Positions 51,008 to 62,013 of a stretch of DNA of 64,000 nt are shown one piece after another. The position numbers were made by a program, and so were the translations under genes. Numbering within the stretch: position 1 is the stretch's first letter; each line of letters starts with the position of its first letter. Source of the stretch: Micromonospora phaseoli (GTDB lineage Bacteria > Actinomycetota > Actinomycetes > Mycobacteriales > Micromonosporaceae). The notes below the pieces were generated by a model, which was not told the origin of the DNA, did no database searches, and was given only the letters and a program-made list of their open reading frames with translations. The stretch is from NCBI RefSeq assembly GCF_900109115.1, contig NZ_FNYV01000009.1, forward strand, positions 124,001 to 188,000. Reading direction: 5' to 3'.

Positions 51008-52249
51008 TCAGGTGCCGAGCAGACGATCGTGCCAGGTGACTGCGGCCGGGTCCGTCAGCGAGGCCACCTGGTCGACCACCACCCGCAGCCGGGCCGCGTC
51101 GTCCGGCGCGGCCCGCCACAGCGGGGCGAAGACCGGGTCGAGGGCCTCCGGCGCCCGCGCCACCAGCGTGGCCACCAGGTCGGTGACGATCTCCCGCTGC
51201 CGCTGGTACCGCCCCTGCGCGTCGGGCCGACGCATCACGTACCGCAGGGCGATGCCCTTGAGCAGCGCGCAGCGGGCCCGCAACGACCGGGGTACGACGA
51301 GGTCGGCCGCATACCGCCGATGCGGCCCGGGACCGAACCGGTCGGTGGTGGCGGCGACGGCGGTCGCCACGAAACGGCCGGTCAGCGCGCTGGTGGTGGC
51401 CTTGAGCGCGGCCTGGGCGCGGTGGCTGCCGTCATAGCCGGCCAGCGGGGCGAGCACCGGATCGGCGAGCAGGTCGACCAGCACCTCGCCGAGGTAGCCG
51501 GGCGACTCGGTCGAGTAGGCGACGGCCACGTCGGCGCAGAGCGCCGCCCGCTCGTCGGAGTCGGCGAGCAGCGGCTCCAGGGTGAGGTAACCACCGTGGA
51601 TCCCGTCCTCCACGTCGTGCACCGAGTAGGCCACGTCGTCGGCCCAGTCCATCACCTGCGCCTCCAGGCAGCGCCGCTCGCCGGCCGGCGAGCCCTCCCG
51701 CAGCCAGACGAAGACGGGCAGGTCGTCGGCGTACACCCCGAACTTGCGGCGACCCGGCCGACGGGCCCACGGGTACTTGCCGACCGCGTCGAGGCAGGCC
51801 CGGGTGAGGTTCAGGCCGACGGAGGCGCCGTCGGGGCCGTACACCTTCGCCTCCAGGCGGGTCAGTACCCGCAACGTCTGTGCGTTGCCCTCGAAGCCGC
51901 CACAGCCGGCGGCGACCTCGTCCAGCGCTGCCTCGCCGTTGTGCCCGAACGGCGGATGCCCGAGGTCGTGGGCCAGGCCGGCGGTGTCCACCACGTCCGG
52001 GTCGCAGCCCAGCCCGGCACCCATCTCACGGGCGATCTGGGCCACCTCCAGTGAGTGCGTCAGCCGGGTACGCAGAAAGTCGTCCGTGCCCGCCGCGTGC
52101 ACCTGGGTCTTCGCGGCGAGCCGGCGGAACGCCGCCGAGTGCAGCACCCGCGCCCGGTCCCGCTCGAACGGCGACCGGCCGTGACCGGGATCCTTGGCCG
52201 GTTCCTCCACTCGGCGAGCCGCGTCCGGCCCGATCGGCGCAGCGCTCAA
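51008..52249 (-). CDS. dgt: Deoxyguanosinetriphosphate triphosphohydrolase-like HD protein
   Basis: A 413-aa HD-domain dNTPase. Motifs: RRLAAKTQVHAAGTDDFLRTRLTHSLEVAQIAR (H of TRLTHS), AGLAHDLGHPPFGHNGE (HD pair), and MDWADDVAYSVHDVEDG (final Asp). It hydrolyses dNTPs to deoxynucleosides and triphosphate, controlling the dNTP pool. TTG 52249 overlaps the VOC gene stop (TTGA), which explains the start; the frame reaching 52537 is spurious. Confidence 0.92.
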   Translation of the reverse strand: MSAAPIGPDAARRVEEPAKDPGHGRSPFERDRARVLHSAAFRRLAAKTQVHAAGTDDFLRTRLTHSLEVAQIAREMGAGLGCDPDVVDTAGLAHDLGHPPFGHNGEAALDEVAAGCGGFEGNAQTLRVLTRLEAKVYGPDGASVGLNLTRACLDAVGKYPWARRPGRRKFGVYADDLPVFVWLREGSPAGERRCLEAQVMDWADDVAYSVHDVEDGIHGGYLTLEPLLADSDERAALCADVAVAYSTESPGYLGEVLVDLLADPVLAPLAGYDGSHRAQAALKATTSALTGRFVATAVAATTDRFGPGPHRRYAADLVVPRSLRARCALLKGIALRYVMRRPDAQGRYQRQREIVTDLVATLVARAPEALDPVFAPLWRAAPDDAARLRVVVDQVASLTDPAAVTWHDRLLGT

Positions 52250-52599
52250 TCCCCACGCTGCCGCAGCACGCAGAACTCGTTGCCCTCCGGGTCGGCCAGC
52301 ACCGTCCAGTCGTCGCCGTTCTGGCCCACGTCGACGTGCCGGGCCCCCATGTCGACCAGCCGTTCCACCTCGGCCTCCCGGTCCGCCGGGCGAAGGTCGA
52401 GATGCAACCGGTTCTTGCCCTGCTTGCCGCCGCTGACCGCCACGAAGACGATGCCGGGCAGCCGGTCGACGCCCTGCCGGATCTCCACCTCCTCCGGCCG
52501 CTCGTCGACCACCTGGTAGCCGAGCGCCTCCGCCCACCAGCGGGCCAGCCGGCCCGGGTCGCGGGCGTCGACGGTCAAGCTCTCCCAGACGCTGGTCAT
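52246..52599 (-). CDS. VOC family (glyoxalase-like) protein
   Basis: A 117-aa vicinal-oxygen-chelate fold with two beta-alpha-beta-beta-beta halves: WESLTVDARDPGRLARWWAEALGY and GARHVDVGQNGDDWTVLADPEGNEFCVL. The NRLHLDLRP strand and final EGNEF give possible metal ligands. The subfamily is annotated only broadly; the reaction is unknown. It is translationally coupled to dgt. Confidence 0.87.
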   Translation of the reverse strand: MTSVWESLTVDARDPGRLARWWAEALGYQVVDERPEEVEIRQGVDRLPGIVFVAVSGGKQGKNRLHLDLRPADREAEVERLVDMGARHVDVGQNGDDWTVLADPEGNEFCVLRQRGD

Positions 52600-52890
52600 G
52601 CCGACACCGCCGCCGCGCGGGCGAAACTTCCCATCGACAGCTCGGTACGCGATCTCATCCGGCCACCCCTTCGCGACGACGGTCCTCGGGCGAGCTCAGG
52701 TTACGCCCGGCCGCCCCGCACGGCGCGCCGACGACGTGGGCCCGGCGGGTCCACATCCACCGATCAGACGAGAGTTGCGGCCTGATTGCCGACGGTCACG
52801 GGATCGCGAACATCGACGCCCACGGGTAGCGTCGCCATCGCGGAACGTCACCTGTTACGGCGAGACACGACCGGTGGGAGAGACACGCTC

Positions 52891-53388
52891 GTGAACGCGG
52901 AAACGATGGTGGGCACCGAACTGCGCGGGCTGCGCCGACGCCGCCCCGAGGTCGCCGGCACGCTCCTGGCCGGCACGGACGGCCTGCTCATCTCCAGCGA
53001 CCTGCCCACCACCGACGCCACCCACCTGGCGGCCCTGGCCGCGGCCAGCTTCGGCCTCGGCCACCGGATGGCGGCCACCATCCGGCACGGCGAGTTCCAC
53101 GAGTCCGTGGTGCACACCGCGGCCGGCTGCGTGGTCACCTACCCGGCCGGCCGGGATGCCCTGCTGACCCTGGTCGCATCGCCGGGCGCGGACCTGACGG
53201 CGCTGCGCGAGGAGGCGCGGGCCATGGTCCACCGCACCGGCCCGGCGCTGGCCGCCTGCCGCCGCCCGACACTGCTGCCCAACCAACCGGACCCACACGC
53301 CCCGCTGGCCGTGCGAACCCCGATGGCGACCCTGCCGAACCAGCGTCCGCGCCGGGATCCCGTCAACTGGCGTCGACCGCCGATCTGA
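52891..53388 (+). CDS. Orphan roadblock/LC7 domain protein
   Basis: A 165-aa protein: AGTLLAGTDGLLISSDLP, THLAALAAASFGLGHRMAATI and CVVTYPAGRDALLTLVASPGADLTAL define a roadblock-like fold. A ~50-residue Pro/Arg-rich tail follows. No kinase, DUF742 or GTPase gene is adjacent, unlike conservons. GTG 52891 is used, with GGGAG upstream; ATG 52906 is possible. It is convergent with ppdK. Confidence 0.75.
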   Translation: MNAETMVGTELRGLRRRRPEVAGTLLAGTDGLLISSDLPTTDATHLAALAAASFGLGHRMAATIRHGEFHESVVHTAAGCVVTYPAGRDALLTLVASPGADLTALREEARAMVHRTGPALAACRRPTLLPNQPDPHAPLAVRTPMATLPNQRPRRDPVNWRRPPI

Positions 53389-53414
53389 TCGGGCCGGCCC
53401 GGCAGGGTCGAGCG

Positions 53415-56171
<2,757 letters not shown>

Positions 56172-56486
56172 CAAAGCCTCCCACGCGCCCGGACTGACAC
56201 TTAACGAAGGTTCAGTTCTTCGATACCCCGGGACTGACCACTGGTAATCCAGGGAGCTGTGCCGGTCGGTGGGCGAAGGTTAAGCGACCAAGGCGCGGCC
56301 CGCGAGCATTCGGTGACAATAGGCACAGCAATCCCGACTGTCCGCGTTCACGACAGTTTTTGGGAACGGTCCCACGCGCACTAACAAGCAACCACCAACC
56401 TCCCCGTACCCTTGGGGGCACGCAGCGTCACCACACCTCGCACCATTGCCACAACCGCCGCGAATACACCCCTCGGAGGCGTCGTC
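56172..56486. other. Divergent intergenic region ppdK / hexosaminidase
   Basis: 315 bp with no gene. It should contain both promoters. Visible: ACTGGTAATCCAGG near 56239 and GGGAACGGTCCC near 56361; neither is a convincing known operator. Confidence 0.4.
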
Positions 56487-58217
56487 GTGTCATCGTCCCC
56501 CGTCACCGCACCCGATCCGCTGGACCCGGTCGGCGGCAGCCCGGTCGGCGGCAGCCCGGTCGGGCGTGCTGTCCGCGAGATGCCGGGCACCTCGACGGGT
56601 ACCGCCGGAGAGCTGGCGGGCGCGGCGGAGCGGGCGGCCGCCGCGCTGCTCGCTCCCCCACCGCCGGTCCGGCTCGGCGATGTGGTGCCCGCGCCGGAGC
56701 AGGTCACACCGAACGCGGACGCCGACCACCTGCTCGCCGCCGACACGGTGATCCGGGTCAGCGCCGACCCGGCCGCCCTGGCCGTCGCCGAGCAGCTCGC
56801 CGCGCTGCTGCGCCCGGCCACCGGATATCCACTGCCGGTGACCGACGCCACCGCGCCCGCGCCGACCGGCGGTATCGCCCTGGACCTGACCGACGACTCC
56901 GACCTCGGCGCGGAGGGCTACCGGCTCGACGTCACCGCCGACGGGGTACGGATCACCGCCGGCACCGCCGCCGGCCTCTTCCACGGGGTGCAGACCCTGC
57001 GGCAGCTGCTACCGGCCGCCGTCGAGAGCGCCACGCCGGTCAGCAAACGCTGGATCCTGCCCGGCGGGTCGATCCTCGACCGCCCCCGCTACCCGCACCG
57101 GGGCGCGATGCTCGACGTGGCCCGGCACTTCTTCGGCGTCACCGACGTGCTGCGGGTGATCGACCACCTGGCCCGGTACAAGTTCAACCGCCTGCACCTG
57201 CACCTCACCGACGACCAGGGCTGGCGGATCGCGATCAACTCCTGGCCCGCGCTGGCCGCCGTGGGTGGGGCCGGCGCGGTGGGCGGCAGCCCCGGCGGGC
57301 ACTACACCCAGGCCGACTACCGCCGGATCGTGGCGTACGCCGCCGACCGGCACATCACCGTGATCCCCGAGATCGACCTGCCCGGTCACACCAACGCGGC
57401 GCTGACCGCGTACGCCGAACTGGCGCCCGACGGGGTCGCACCGCCGCCGTACACCGGCACCGAGGTCGGGTTCAGCTACGTCGACCCGGCCAGCGAGCGC
57501 ACGTACGACTTCATCGCCGACGTGCTCGGCGAACTCGCCACGCTCTCCCCCGGCCAGTGGCTGCACATCGGCGGCGACGAGGCGTTCAAGGTGCCCGCAG
57601 AGGTGTACGCCCGCTTCGTCGAGCGGGTGCAGGGGATCGTCGCCGGGCTCGGGAAGACGGTCGTCGGCTGGCACCAGATCGCCCCCGCCGCCCACGCCGA
57701 CGGACGGATCCTCCAGTGGTGGGGCACCGCCGGCGATGACCCGGTCACCACCGAGGCGGTACGCCGGGGCGCCAAGCTGATCCTCTCCCCTGGCAACCAT
57801 GCGTACCTCGACATGAAGTACGACCCGGACACCCCGATCGGGCACGACTGGGCCGGCCTCGTCGACGTGCGCCGCGCGTACGACTGGGACCCGGCGACAC
57901 ACCTCACCGGCGTCTGCCCCGACGCGGTGCTCGGTGTCGAGGCACCGCTGTGGACCGAGTCGGTGACGACCCTCGCCGAGATCGAGTTCATGCTCCTCCC
58001 CCGGCTGCCCGCCATCGCCGAGTTGGGCTGGTCGCCACGCTCGACGCACGGCTGGGACGGATTCCGGCGCCGGCTGGCCGGGCACGGGCCCCGCTGGACG
58101 ACGGCGGGGATCGCCTTCCACCGCAGCCCCGAGGTGCCCTGGCCGACACCGGCGAGCATCCCCGCTCCTCGAACGCCGCCGCTCGACCAGGAGGCGACCC
58201 GGCCCGCTCAGGGCTGA
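56487..58217 (+). CDS. Beta-N-acetylhexosaminidase (GH20)
   Basis: A 576-aa glycoside hydrolase family 20 enzyme that removes terminal GlcNAc/GalNAc, for example from chitin oligomers. The GH20b domain is at ~70-200, and the TIM barrel starts with RPRYPHRGAMLDVARHFF. It has YKFNRLHLHLTDDQGWR, PEIDLPGHTNAAL, the catalytic Asp-Glu pair in WLHIGGDEAF, and LQWWGTAG / LGVEAPLWTES. GTG 56487 has GGAGG 7 bases upstream. No obvious signal peptide follows this start, so it may act on imported oligosaccharides. Confidence 0.92.
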   Translation: MSSSPVTAPDPLDPVGGSPVGGSPVGRAVREMPGTSTGTAGELAGAAERAAAALLAPPPPVRLGDVVPAPEQVTPNADADHLLAADTVIRVSADPAALAVAEQLAALLRPATGYPLPVTDATAPAPTGGIALDLTDDSDLGAEGYRLDVTADGVRITAGTAAGLFHGVQTLRQLLPAAVESATPVSKRWILPGGSILDRPRYPHRGAMLDVARHFFGVTDVLRVIDHLARYKFNRLHLHLTDDQGWRIAINSWPALAAVGGAGAVGGSPGGHYTQADYRRIVAYAADRHITVIPEIDLPGHTNAALTAYAELAPDGVAPPPYTGTEVGFSYVDPASERTYDFIADVLGELATLSPGQWLHIGGDEAFKVPAEVYARFVERVQGIVAGLGKTVVGWHQIAPAAHADGRILQWWGTAGDDPVTTEAVRRGAKLILSPGNHAYLDMKYDPDTPIGHDWAGLVDVRRAYDWDPATHLTGVCPDAVLGVEAPLWTESVTTLAEIEFMLLPRLPAIAELGWSPRSTHGWDGFRRRLAGHGPRWTTAGIAFHRSPEVPWPTPASIPAPRTPPLDQEATRPAQG

Positions 58218-58832
58218 CCCGTCGGCAGAGCGCCCAGGTCTGTCGGTAAGACAACCCGCATCTCACACCAGGCAGGCATATACCCCCCAACGGGGTATTC
58301 GGTCACCAAACAGACAATCGTGACCGATTAGTCGAGCCGGTGACAAGTGCGCGTCCTCGCTCTGCTGCACCCCAGGCACCAAGAGGCCTCCGAGATCCGA
58401 GGGCCCGGCGTTCCGCACCAATCCAACGCAGTGGGACGGACGGAACATCTGACGAGATCTTGGAAAGCTCCCGTCGTCTCCTGACGAAAACTCTCCAAGA
58501 TCTCAGAGCACCAAGGGTGAGATGTCCGTTTAAGCCCTGTTTGGCCGGTGGCCTGGGTCACCCGCCGGGCGGAATCATGGCCCCACCCCGGTCGTTGTAC
58601 ATGGCGTAACCGCAGCGTCCCCCGGCGCCGCGCCCCCGGCACAGCCCCGAGCACATCTCCGGGCCGAGGCACCCGGGTCGGAATGACCCCGCCGGGCCCG
58701 GCGTTACATCCCCCCGGACGTCGTGAACGGTCCTACGGATCTCCGACGGTCCCGAGCACCATCCCCTTCCCCGCAGCGCATCCGCATCCCCCGCGGGCCT
58801 GCGGAACCCCCGAACGAAAGGCGTGACTCATC
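58218..58832. other. Long intergenic region before secreted C39-like gene
   Basis: 615 bp without a supported gene. It contains the inverted repeat at 58451-58507 (listed separately) and, further right, the promoter of the secreted protein gene. No tRNA or known RNA was recognised. Confidence 0.5.
58451..58507. repeat. Inverted repeat with GATCTTGGA arms
   Basis: GAGATCTTGGA (58454-58464) pairs with TCCAAGATCTC (58494-58504); flanking TCTGA/TCAGA extends symmetry apart from an inserted CGA. The inner bases also contain GTCGTCTCCTGACGA. Possible terminator of the hexosaminidase gene or a small mobile repeat. Confidence 0.6.
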
Positions 58833-59492
58833 ATGCGTACCGCCATCATTCGTAAGGCTGCCCTGACCGCTGCCGGCCTCGCCTTCACCGGCGGCGCCAT
58901 CGCCGGCCCCGTCACCGCCGCCTACGCGGCCCCGACCGGGCAGGTCACCACGACCGTGCAGACCGACCGCAAGACCAGTGGCGAGCGCGAGCTCGACGTG
59001 CGCTACGAGGCCCAGCCGAACTTCTTCTACTGTGGCCCCGCCGCCACCCGTAACGCCCTGAGCGTGCAGGGCAAGGACATCAACGTGGATGCCATGGCCA
59101 AGGAGATGGGCACCACCGAGGCCGGCACCAACTCGATCAACGACATCACCCCGGTGCTGAACAAGGAGACCGGTAAGGACGTCTACAAGTCCGTCGAGAT
59201 CTCCGGCGCCAAGGCCGACGACAAGCAGACCGACAAGCTGCGTGCCGACGTCGTCCGCACCGTGGACGAGGGCCGGGCCGTGGTCGCCAACATCGCCGGC
59301 ACCACCACCGACACCGACGGCACCACCCACAGCTTCGAAGGCGGCCACTACGTCAGTGTCGTCGGCTACCGCGACAACGGCGACATCGTCACGATCGCCG
59401 ACTCCGCCGACCCCAACCAGGCCTCCTACCGAATCAGCATCGACAACCTGGCCGACTGGATCGCCACCCGCGGCTACAGCGCCACCTCCTGA
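58833..59492 (+). CDS. Secreted C39-like (papain-fold) peptidase family protein
   Basis: A 219-aa exported protein with a signal peptide of ~32 residues (AAYA cleavage). The papain-like triad is plausible: C67 in QPNFFYCGPAATRNAL, H172 in FEGGHYVSVVGYR and D190 in VTIADSADP. This matches C39-like/bacteriocin-processing folds, but without an attached ABC transporter. It is a lone gene ending in a strong terminator. Activity could be proteolysis, transglutamination or an inactive role. Confidence 0.82.
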   Translation: MRTAIIRKAALTAAGLAFTGGAIAGPVTAAYAAPTGQVTTTVQTDRKTSGERELDVRYEAQPNFFYCGPAATRNALSVQGKDINVDAMAKEMGTTEAGTNSINDITPVLNKETGKDVYKSVEISGAKADDKQTDKLRADVVRTVDEGRAVVANIAGTTTDTDGTTHSFEGGHYVSVVGYRDNGDIVTIADSADPNQASYRISIDNLADWIATRGYSATS

Positions 59493-59501
59493 CCCGACCA
59501 C

Positions 59502-59536
59502 ACGAAGGGCCGACCCCACCGGGGTCGGCCCTTCGT
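59502..59536 (+). terminator. Terminator hairpin of the C39-like gene
   Basis: A 16-bp perfect stem, 59502-59517 with 59521-59536 (ACGAAGGGCCGACCCC arm), ACC loop, 10 bases after the stop. It is convergent with dusB. Confidence 0.8.
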
Positions 59537-59586
59537 CGTCTCCAGGCTCCGCGCCAGCAGGTCGTGGAGGCGCCGGCGGCTACCCG

Positions 59587-60756
59587 TCAGCCGCCGGAGT
59601 CGTCCAGCTCGGCACCCTCGGGGACGGTGTCGTCGTCGCGGCTGGCCAGCCAGCCATCGGGCAGGAAGACCTTGCCCGGAGAGTTGGTCCGTCCGCGTGG
59701 CTGCCCCAGCGTCTCCACCGGGAACGGCACGGCCGGGTCAAGCTTGCCGAGCAGGTCGTCGAGCTGGGCCAGGCTGTCGATCATCGCCAGGGCGCGGCGC
59801 AGCTCACTGCCGATCGGGAAACCCTTGAGGTACCAGGCGACGTGCTTGCGGAAGTCGGTGCAGCCGTCGCGCTCCCCCCGGGCCGGGTTGCGCGCACCCA
59901 CGCTGAACTGCTCGACCAGCAGCTCGGCGTGCCGGCGCATGGTCACCGCCACCTCGCCGAGGGTGGGCAGTCGCCGCTGTGCGCGGCCGTCGAACGCGGC
60001 CTCCAGGTCGGCGAAGAGCCACGGCCGGCCCAGGCAGCCGCGCCCGATCACCACCCCGTCGACACCGGTGTGCGCCACCATCCGCAGCGCGTCGTCGGCC
60101 TCCCAGATGTCGCCGTTGCCGAGCACCGGCACGTCGAGCGCCTGCTTGAGGGTGGCGATGGCATCCCAGTCGGCCGTGCCCGAATACCGCTGCGCTGCCG
60201 TACGCCCGTGCAGCGCGACGGCGGCGACGCCGGCCTCCTGTGCGGCGAGCCCCGCCTCGACGTACGTCAGGTGGTCGTCGTCGATGCCCTTGCGCATCTT
60301 CACCGTGACCGGCACCCCGGCGGGCGACGCGGCGTCCACCGCGGCCCGCACCAGGCGGGCGAAGAGCCGACGCCGCCAGGGCAGCGCCGCGCCGCCACCT
60401 CGGCGGGTGACCTTCGGGACCGGACAGCCGAAGTTGAGGTCGATATGGTCGGCGAGCCCCTTGGCGACCACGATCCGCACGGCGGCGGCGGTGGTCTCCG
60501 GATCGGTGCCGTAGAGCTGGAGGCTGCGTGGGCGCTCGTCCGGCCCGAACGCGATCATCCGCAGCGTCTTCGGATTCCGCTCCACCAGCGCGACGGTGGT
60601 GATCATCTCGCAGACGTAGATGCCGCCGCCCTGCTCCCGGCAGAGCTGCCGGAACCCGACGTTGGTGATGCCGGCCATCGGCGCGAGCACCACCGGCGGC
60701 CACACCTGGTACGGCCCGATACTCAGCGGGCGTGGGGCAGCAACGATCGTCGGCAC
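59587..60756 (-). CDS. dusB: tRNA-dihydrouridine synthase (DusB type)
   Basis: A 389-aa FMN-dependent TIM barrel that reduces uridines in tRNA D-loops. VVLAPMAGITNVGFRQLCRE binds FMN; LNFGCPVPKVTRRGGGAAL contains the catalytic Cys; VTVKMRKGIDDDH, ALHGRTAAQRYSG, GNGDIWEADDA and GVVIGRGCLGRPW are family motifs. The C-terminal helical domain follows. Start GTG 60756. Confidence 0.95.
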   Translation of the reverse strand: MPTIVAAPRPLSIGPYQVWPPVVLAPMAGITNVGFRQLCREQGGGIYVCEMITTVALVERNPKTLRMIAFGPDERPRSLQLYGTDPETTAAAVRIVVAKGLADHIDLNFGCPVPKVTRRGGGAALPWRRRLFARLVRAAVDAASPAGVPVTVKMRKGIDDDHLTYVEAGLAAQEAGVAAVALHGRTAAQRYSGTADWDAIATLKQALDVPVLGNGDIWEADDALRMVAHTGVDGVVIGRGCLGRPWLFADLEAAFDGRAQRRLPTLGEVAVTMRRHAELLVEQFSVGARNPARGERDGCTDFRKHVAWYLKGFPIGSELRRALAMIDSLAQLDDLLGKLDPAVPFPVETLGQPRGRTNSPGKVFLPDGWLASRDDDTVPEGAELDDSGG

Positions 60757-60766
60757 CGCCCAAGTG

Positions 60767-60820
60767 TAAGGAAGGGCCCCCTACTTAACGCCTCGTGCAT
60801 AGGAAGGGCCCCCTGTTAAC
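60767..60820 (+). repeat. GGGGCCCC twin-palindrome repeat, copy D
   Basis: Fourth copy of the ~54-bp element, directly upstream of dusB and in the divergent gap before the next gene, a place where a terminator role is unlikely. Confidence 0.85.
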
Positions 60821-60923
60821 GCGACGCATAACACACCCAGGCTGGCGCGGGGCGTTGTCCACAGCCCGGCTGGCCATCCACAGGCGTACCGGCCGGGCCG
60901 GACAGCGACGACCGGCACCGCCG

Positions 60924-61913
60924 ATGCTGCGCCTCATGCGGACGCATCCACCCGAGTTCTCCGACCTGGCCGAGCGGCAACAGCAGATCGTCACCCGCGC
61001 CCAACTGCTGGCCGCGGGCTTCGACGACATGTACCTGTACCGGCAGACCCGCCGGGCCGTGTGGCAGCGGGTCCTGCCCGCAACGTACGCACTGGTCACC
61101 GGCGTCCTGACCGATGAGCAACGGCGCATCTCGGCAGCCCTGTACGCCGGCTCCGAGGCGCAGCTGACCGGCCTCGCCGCGCTGATCTGGTACGGCTTCC
61201 GGCAGAGCCCGCGCACCGACGCCGTACAGCTGGTCGTGCCGCATCACGCGCGCCGCAAGTCTGCCGGCCACGCGGTGATCTCGCGGGCCCTGGCCCTGGA
61301 CGCCCGGGCCCGGACCACGCCGCTCTACCCGGTCTGCTCGCCGGCTCGCGCGGTGGTGGACGCGGCGCGCGACCTGCGACAGCTACGTCCGGTGCGAGCG
61401 GTCGTCGCCGAGGCCATCCAGCGGGGGTACGCCGACCTCGCGTCCCTGGAGGAGGAGATCCGCCGGGCCCGACGGAGCCGGACGGCGCTGATCAGAAAGG
61501 CCTTCTCGGAGGTGTCGCAGGGTGCCCGGTCGGCGCCCGAAGCCGAGCTCGGGGAGTGCCTCGCGGGGAGCCCGGTGCTGTCGCAGCTCCACTGGAATCC
61601 TCGACTGCGGGATGCGGGCGGCGCGCCGTTGCCGACGCCCGACGCTTATCTGCCCGACGCGGCGGTGGCGCTGGAGGTCGACTCACAGGAGTACCACTTC
61701 CGTCCGGGCGACTGGACACGCACCCTCGACCGGCACAACGAGCTGAGCCGGCACGGCATCCTGGTCCTGCACTTCACGCCGGCCCAGATCCGCCGCGATC
61801 CGCGTCGGATCCGCCAGACGGTGCAGGACGCGTACGAGTCCCGGCGCGGCCTCGGTGTCACCCTCCGGCTGCGAATCGACCCGCCGCACCCGCCTGAACC
61901 CGCCAGCCGGTGA
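60924..61913 (+). CDS. AbiEi-like N-terminal / DUF559-like nuclease-fold protein
   Basis: A 329-aa protein. The N-terminal ~60 residues (LAERQQQIVTRAQLLAAGFDDMYLYRQTRRAVWQRVLPATYAL, in parts) look like the winged-helix of type IV antitoxin AbiEi-like proteins. The C-terminal ~100 residues (LPDAAVALEVDSQEYHF, RHNELSRHGILVLHFTPAQI) resemble the Vsr/DUF559 endonuclease fold: EVD-x-QEYH could hold metal. Such proteins are frequent in actinobacteria with unproven function. ATG 60924 is chosen; ATG 60936 is possible. Confidence 0.75.
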   Translation: MLRLMRTHPPEFSDLAERQQQIVTRAQLLAAGFDDMYLYRQTRRAVWQRVLPATYALVTGVLTDEQRRISAALYAGSEAQLTGLAALIWYGFRQSPRTDAVQLVVPHHARRKSAGHAVISRALALDARARTTPLYPVCSPARAVVDAARDLRQLRPVRAVVAEAIQRGYADLASLEEEIRRARRSRTALIRKAFSEVSQGARSAPEAELGECLAGSPVLSQLHWNPRLRDAGGAPLPTPDAYLPDAAVALEVDSQEYHFRPGDWTRTLDRHNELSRHGILVLHFTPAQIRRDPRRIRQTVQDAYESRRGLGVTLRLRIDPPHPPEPASR

Positions 61914-61956
61914 GCCTCCACCCGGTCGGCCGGCGACGGGGCGGGTGGTGGTGAGT

Positions 61957-62010
61957 GTTAACAGGGGGCCCCTGCTCTACGCGAGGCGTTAAGAAGGGGC
62001 CCCTCCTTAC
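61957..62010 (-). repeat. GGGGCCCC twin-palindrome repeat, copy E
   Basis: Fifth copy (GTTAACAGGGGGCCCC...GAGGCGTTAAGAAGGGGCCCC...TTAC), between the convergent DUF559-like and glyS genes, 3 bp from the glyS stop. Confidence 0.85.
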
Positions 62011-62013
62011 CCG

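Noticed and set aside
56239..56252. DasR-like operator upstream of the hexosaminidase gene
   Set aside because: ACTGGTAATCCAGG keeps only part of the ACTGGTCTAGACCAGT-type consensus and has wrong spacing; not enough to claim GlcNAc control.
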